The translations under genes and the position numbers were made by a program. Below the pieces are notes generated by a model. The model was given only the letters and a program-made list of their open reading frames with translations. It was not told the origin of the DNA and searched no databases. Below are positions 60,924 through 64,000 of a DNA stretch of 64,000 bases, piece by piece; positions within the stretch are counted from its first letter, which is position 1; every line of letters starts with the position of its first letter. This stretch comes from Rhizobium sp. JAB6. Lineage in GTDB: Bacteria; Pseudomonadota; Alphaproteobacteria; Rhizobiales; Rhizobiaceae. The stretch lies in NCBI RefSeq assembly GCF_003024605.1, contig NZ_PYJQ01000009.1, forward strand, positions 434,001 to 498,000, in the 5' to 3' direction.

Positions 60924-61097
60924 TCAGGATTTCTTATGGCTTTGCTGACCGGCTTTCACATGCTGCTCGTGCGAACCGCCGCGCTCGCCGCCTGACCGTT
61001 GTTCCTTGTGCGACGAAGCCTGCTTCGTGTCGGTATTCTTGTGGCTCTGCTGGCCGGCTTTGACGTGCTGTTCATGAGATCCACCTTGGGAAGCCAT
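60924..61097 (-). CDS. KGG-like stress-induced small protein (57 aa) with internal repeat
   Basis: ATG at 61097 with GGAG upstream, stop TGA at 60924. The 57-residue product holds two copies of G-G-S-H-E-Q-H-V-K-A-G-Q-Q-S-H-K, separated by K-Q-A-S-S-H-K-E-Q-R-S-G. This is the hydrophilic GsiB/KGG-type repeat protein seen in general stress regulons. It is missed by gene finders with a high minimum length. EcfG-type promoter 51 bases upstream. Confidence 0.75.
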   Translation of the reverse strand: MASQGGSHEQHVKAGQQSHKNTDTKQASSHKEQRSGGERGGSHEQHVKAGQQSHKKS

Positions 61098-61148
61098 GAT
61101 GCTTTCTCCTCTAGTTTGATTGCGAGGCCGAACTGGCCTCTATCTTCG

Positions 61149-61173
61149 AACAGACAATCGCAAGTTTGGTTCC
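61149..61173 (-). promoter_or_regulatory. EcfG-type promoter, KGG-like gene
   Basis: Minus strand GGAAC, 16 bases, TGTT; 51 bases before the ATG at 61097. Confidence 0.65.
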
Positions 61174-61408
61174 TGCATGGCTGCTAAAAAAATGCCTTGG
61201 GCCCTACCTGTGACCGCAGCGAACATGGCAAACCCGATGCCAAGCGCAATTGCATTCAAGCTGCGCTGGATGGCGCTGCCCCACGGCGTTGCGATAGGGC
61301 AGTCGCATCGTGATTTTCGCGACAGGCGCGAAAATATGAGGCCGGAAAGCCACCCGCCTCACCGGCTTCTTAATCCGCATGAAGCTTATCTGTTGAAATT
61401 AAAGGATT

Positions 61409-61484
61409 TGGTGGGCCCGGAGGGACTCGAACCCCCAACCAAGCGGTTATGAGCCGCCGGCTCTAACCATTGAGCTACAGGCCC
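61409..61484 (-). tRNA. tRNA-Ile (CAT anticodon)
   Basis: 76 bases including encoded CCA. Acceptor GGGCCTG pairs with CGGGCCC; D-arm GCTC/GAGC; anticodon stem GGCGG/CCGCT around the loop CTCATAA with anticodon CAT; T-arm GGGGG/CCCTC-type with TTCGAGT. The stem GGGCC and the loop context C-T-T-G-G-T are those of tRNA-Ile2, whose C34 is converted to lysidine, rather than of an elongator tRNA-Met. Confidence 0.92.
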
Positions 61485-61645
61485 GGCGCAGCAAAGGACG
61501 TGCGCTTGCGGTTCCGGAGCAATGGTTCTCCGGAGCCGACTTGGCTCTAACCCAATTTCTCTTTTCCGACAAGGGACTGCCGTAATACCTTCACAATGAA
61601 TCCCCAAAAGCGAATCTTGAGGGACCATCAACCAAGGAACGAATC

Positions 61646-62389
61646 ATGCTTCTGACAAAAACCAGAGATTTTGCTCTTGCCGCTCTTGTCAGCGCCACTT
61701 TTTTCGTGCCGGCAGCTGCTGCCTTTGCCGAGGATGTCAAGCCGCGCGAGGCCGTCATTACCGTCACCGGCGAGGGACATGCGGCGATCGCGCCGGATAT
61801 GGCGGTGGTGACGCTGTCGGTCGTTCAGCAGGCCAAAGCTGCCCAGGACGCTCTCGATCAGAACAACAAGGCCATGGGCGCTGTACTGGCAACGCTGAAG
61901 GAAAGCGGCATCGCCGAGCGCGACCTGCAGACTTCGAGCTTTTCGATTCAGCCGCAATATACCTATCCGAACGACAAGGACGGTCACAACCAGCCGCCGG
62001 TTCTGACCGGCTATCAGGTGACGAACGGCTTGACCGTTCGGGTGCGTGATCTCTCCAAGCTGGGCGCATTGCTCGACCAGGCGGTCAAGCTCGGCATCAA
62101 TCAGGGCGGCGATATCCAGTTCACCAACGACAAGCCGGATGCCGTGCTCGAAGAAGCACGCAAGAAGGCCGTCGCCGATGCCGCCGCCAAGGCAAAGACC
62201 CTGACGGATGCCGCCGGCGTCAAACTCGGCCGTATCATCTCCATCCACGAAGGCGGCATTGCAGCCCCGCCGCAGCCCTATATGCGCAGCATGGCCGCCG
62301 CGGCTCCGATGGACAAGGCAGTTCCCGTCGCAACCGGCGAGAACGGATACAACGCTTCGGTGAGCATCACCTACGCCATCCAGCAGTAG
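61646..62389 (+). CDS. SIMPL-domain (DUF541) exported protein
   Basis: 247 residues with a Sec signal peptide (L-L-T-K-T-R-D-F-A-L-A-A-L-V-S-A-T-F-F-V ending near A-F-A-E-D). The DUF541 pattern is V-I-T-V-T-G-E-G-H-A-A-I-A-P-D, A-L-D-Q-N-N-K-A-M-G-A-V, Y-Q-V-T-N-G-L-T-V-R-V-R-D and L-G-R-I-I-S-I-H-E-G-G. E. coli YggE is the nearest characterised relative (oxidative stress tolerance). Monocistronic; a hairpin with T-rich flank follows. Confidence 0.88.
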   Translation: MLLTKTRDFALAALVSATFFVPAAAAFAEDVKPREAVITVTGEGHAAIAPDMAVVTLSVVQQAKAAQDALDQNNKAMGAVLATLKESGIAERDLQTSSFSIQPQYTYPNDKDGHNQPPVLTGYQVTNGLTVRVRDLSKLGALLDQAVKLGINQGGDIQFTNDKPDAVLEEARKKAVADAAAKAKTLTDAAGVKLGRIISIHEGGIAAPPQPYMRSMAAAAPMDKAVPVATGENGYNASVSITYAIQQ

Positions 62390-62443
62390 ACAAAACAAAA
62401 CCGCCCTTCGCTCGGATCCGATCGGATCGTGCAAAGGGCGGTT
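62390..62443. terminator. Shared hairpin terminator between SIMPL gene and a small secreted-protein gene
   Basis: AACCGCCCTT (62399-62408) pairs with AAGGGCGGTT (62434-62443), with an inner GATCCGATCGGATC palindrome. The T-rich side (GGTTTTGTTTTGTC) is on the minus strand, so it works best for the gene ending at 62514. Confidence 0.7.
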
Positions 62444-62513
62444 CCGCGGCCCCCGCCAAAGGCGAAAAGGTCAGAGAACGGAAAGCGGGCGCTCTGTGTG
62501 GCCGCTTTGCTTA

Positions 62514-62852
62514 TCAGCGGCCCAAAAGCGGGCAACCCCGAACATTGGCAAACATCATCGTATCCGGGCCGCGCCGGCCGAAGCCGTCGACGATAACACG
62601 ACGCGGCGTCACATTCACGATGCGGGCGCGGCGCAGACCGTAACTGCGTGCAACATCCACAGCCTGACGCGGATCGCAGCCATGCCGATCGAAGCGCGGC
62701 GGGGGACGATCATAATCCGGCGGCGGCGGGCGATGACGGCCCGGGTTCACATAAATATCCACCCCCTGTGCAGAGGCAAAATCCGCGGTGCCCGACATTG
62801 CAGTCACCGCGACGCACGCAGCGATCCCCAACTTTGCCAGCATTTGTCTCAT
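62514..62852 (-). CDS. Small secreted protein, paralogue A (112 aa)
   Basis: ATG at 62852; signal peptide M-R-Q-M-L-A-K-L-G-I-A-A-C-V-A-V-T-A-M-S-G ending near A-S-A-Q. The mature part is proline-rich (R-P-P-P-P-D-Y-D-R-P-P-P-R) then C-D-P-R-Q-A-V-D-V-A-R-S-Y-G-L-R-R-A-R-I, N-V-T-P-R-R-V-I-V-D-G-F-G-R-R-G and a final G-C-P-L. The two cysteines could form a disulphide. It has a paralogue 247 bases upstream. Family members are common periplasmic proteins of rhizobia; no function is known. Confidence 0.75.
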   Translation of the reverse strand: MRQMLAKLGIAACVAVTAMSGTADFASAQGVDIYVNPGRHRPPPPDYDRPPPRFDRHGCDPRQAVDVARSYGLRRARIVNVTPRRVIVDGFGRRGPDTMMFANVRGCPLLGR

Positions 62853-63022
62853 TGTGTTCTCCGTAAAGCAGAAAGCCTCTATCTCATGCCAGCAACAGGT
62901 GCTGAACGAGCGCCCGAGAAGTAAAGGCATGATGCTGAATAAGCTCGGAATCAGCCATTCATCCATTATTCAGCTACAATGAACGCGAAAGGAAAACCAG
63001 ACGGCCCGATAATAGCATAGCC

Positions 63023-63057
63023 CCAAAATAAAGCCGCCTCCCTTTTGGAAGCGGCTT
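63023..63057 (-). terminator. Terminator after paralogue B
   Basis: Minus strand AAGCCGCTTCC/GGGAGGCGGCTT-type stem (63047-63057 with 63031-63041, one mismatch) followed by TTTATTTT. It ends the transcript of the gene at 63100-63408. Confidence 0.75.
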
Positions 63058-63099
63058 CAAGTTCCTCACATGGATGTGGAAAACCTCGATGCACTGCAA

Positions 63100-63408
63100 T
63101 CAGCGGCGGATCAGCGGGCAACCCGGCACGTTGGCGAAGACGATGCGATCCGGACCGCGACGCCCGAAACCGTCGACGACGACGCGACGCGGCGTGACAT
63201 TGTCGATGCGGGCGCGGCGCAGGCCCATGTCGCGAGCTTTCTCGACTGCGAGACGGGGCGAGCACATGCGGCCGCGTGGGTGGTGATCATAGCGAGCCTG
63301 ATGGAAGCCAGGATGAAAGTCATTGGCCGATGCCGTCACGGTAGTGGCGGATATAGCGCCGAGCGCGATGACAGCGGCAATAGCTGCCTTGGCGAAAAGA
63401 TTGGTCAT
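63100..63408 (-). CDS. Small secreted protein, paralogue B (102 aa)
   Basis: Signal peptide M-T-N-L-F-A-K-A-A-I-A-A-V-I-A-L ending near A-S-A. The mature C-terminal 50 residues are nearly identical in plan to paralogue A: C-S-P-R-L-A-V-E-K-A-R-D-M-G-L-R-R-A-R-I, N-V-T-P-R-R-V-V-V-D-G-F-G-R-R-G, F-A-N-V and G-C-P-L. The N-terminal half is histidine-rich (H-P-G-F-H-Q-A-R-Y-D-H-H-P-R). AGGAGAAACACC before the ATG supports translation. Both paralogues have their own terminators. Confidence 0.78.
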   Translation of the reverse strand: MTNLFAKAAIAAVIALGAISATTVTASANDFHPGFHQARYDHHPRGRMCSPRLAVEKARDMGLRRARIDNVTPRRVVVDGFGRRGPDRIVFANVPGCPLIRR

Positions 63409-63576
63409 GGTGTTTCTCCTTCAAATCCTTGCTGCGGATCGTTGCAATCCCGTTATTGGTCTCGCACCTTGGGATTGGAGCCACGTTAGGTCAGAAAAGC
63501 TGAACCGAACACGAACCGGCCATTCAGATTGTATTCATGGCGGTTAACAACCTGTTGACGCAGCAGCGGATGAAGC

Positions 63577-64000
63577 TCAGGCGGAAAAATGCAGCACGAT
63601 CTCGCGGCGATGCGGCCGGTCGCGATGTTCGAAGAGATAGATACCCTGCCAGGTACCGAGCGCCAGCCGGCCGCGCATGACCGGAATGCCGATCGAGACC
63701 TGCGTCAGCGCGGCCTTGATATGCGCCGGCATATCATCCGGTCCTTCCACCGTGTGCACGATCCAGCGCATCGAGGGATCCGAGGATGGCGGCACGAGCC
63801 GGCTGAAGAAGGCCTTGAGATCGGTCTTCACGTCGGGATCGGCATTTTCCTGAATCAAAAGTGAGCAGGAGGTATGGCGTACGAAGACGGTCAGAAGCCC
63901 CTCACCGCCCGCCGCCACCGTGCGGACGAATTCCGCCGCCTGATCGGTAAATTCATAAAGCCCCTGACCATGGGTCGAGAGCGTGACAACGGTTTGTGGC
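63577..64000 (-). CDS. YjbQ-type secondary thiamine-phosphate synthase family protein (5' end outside window)
   Basis: Open to the right edge: upstream of the GTG at 63918 the frame continues P-Q-T-V-V-T-L-S-T-H-G-Q-G-L-Y-E-F-T-D up to base ~63999, so the true start is beyond the window. The UPF0047/YjbQ signature is V-F-V-R-H-T-S-C-S-L-L-I-Q-E-N-A-D-P-D-V, W-I-V-H-T-V-E-G-P-D-D-M-P-A-H and the closing G-T-W-Q-G-I-Y-L-F-E-H-R. YjbQ proteins can make thiamine phosphate in vitro; the physiological role is open. Confidence 0.88.
   Translation of the reverse strand, partial: PQTVVTLSTHGQGLYEFTDQAAEFVRTVAAGGEGLLTVFVRHTSCSLLIQENADPDVKTDLKAFFSRLVPPSSDPSMRWIVHTVEGPDDMPAHIKAALTQVSIGIPVMRGRLALGTWQGIYLFEHRDRPHRREIVLHFSA

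Noticed and set aside
61120..61452. ORF on plus ending in G-P-E-G-L-E-P-P-T-K-R-L
   Set aside because: It reads through the complement of the tRNA-Ile gene; this peptide end is a well-known artefact of tRNA antisense sequence.

Overview
This 64-kb window reads like the chromosome of a Rhizobiaceae alphaproteobacterium (Rhizobium/Agrobacterium type). The support is a moderately high GC content, many ABC uptake systems, type-II lumazine synthase behind an FMN riboswitch, a GumK-like glycosyltransferase, an EcfG-type ECF sigma factor with GGAAC-N16-NGTT promoters, and a rhizobial-style intergenic mosaic repeat. I assign no species.

Layout. 0-4 kb: a four-gene ABC importer (solute-binding protein, two permeases, ATPase). 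4-5.3 kb: FMN riboswitch with ribH2, a mosaic repeat, and a VOC protein. 5.3-6.7 kb: a methyltransferase-GntR operon. 6.8-14.4 kb: a carbohydrate ABC operon (solute-binding protein, two permeases, Gfo/Idh dehydrogenase, ATPase), divergent from a BadF-type sugar kinase and a second GntR regulator; the set looks like amino-sugar uptake. 14.5-18.4 kb: metH with a perfect 20-bp palindrome in its promoter. 18.5-25.4 kb: an AGE-family isomerase, a DUF336-type protein, and a small surface-polysaccharide group (ATP-grasp, flippase, GumK-like transferase, secreted lyase). 25.5-26.4 kb: small coupled ORFs behind a hairpin that buries the ribosome binding site.

26.4-34.2 kb is a decayed prophage: terminase subunits, a portal gene broken and joined to the tail of a sugar isomerase gene, leftward early genes, and a CI/LexA-type repressor flanked on both sides by paired operators. 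34.2-42.7 kb holds an NTF2-like protein, a histidine kinase with a frameshifted FixJ-like regulator, a NitT/TauT-like ABC pair without a binding protein, and a SARP/TPR-like regulator.

42.9-61.2 kb is the most striking part: a general-stress-response island. It starts with an ECF sigma factor of the EcfG type. I find fifteen GGAAC-N16/17-NGTT elements (one readable in both directions), each placed just upstream of a gene and pointing into it. Their targets are the sigma gene itself, a Crp-like regulator, a quinone-oxidoreductase-like protein, DUF2231 with a sorbosone-dehydrogenase-like lipoprotein, an SDR, topoisomerase IB, an FdhF/YdeP-like molybdoenzyme, a flavin reductase pseudogene, and many small proteins (DUF2934, DUF3175, DUF982, DUF6894-like, KGG-like). 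Trehalose synthase, NUDIX and ferritin-like genes lie among them without such an element. 61.4-64 kb: tRNA-Ile(CAT), a SIMPL protein, two paralogous small secreted proteins, and the 3' part of a YjbQ gene cut by the window edge.
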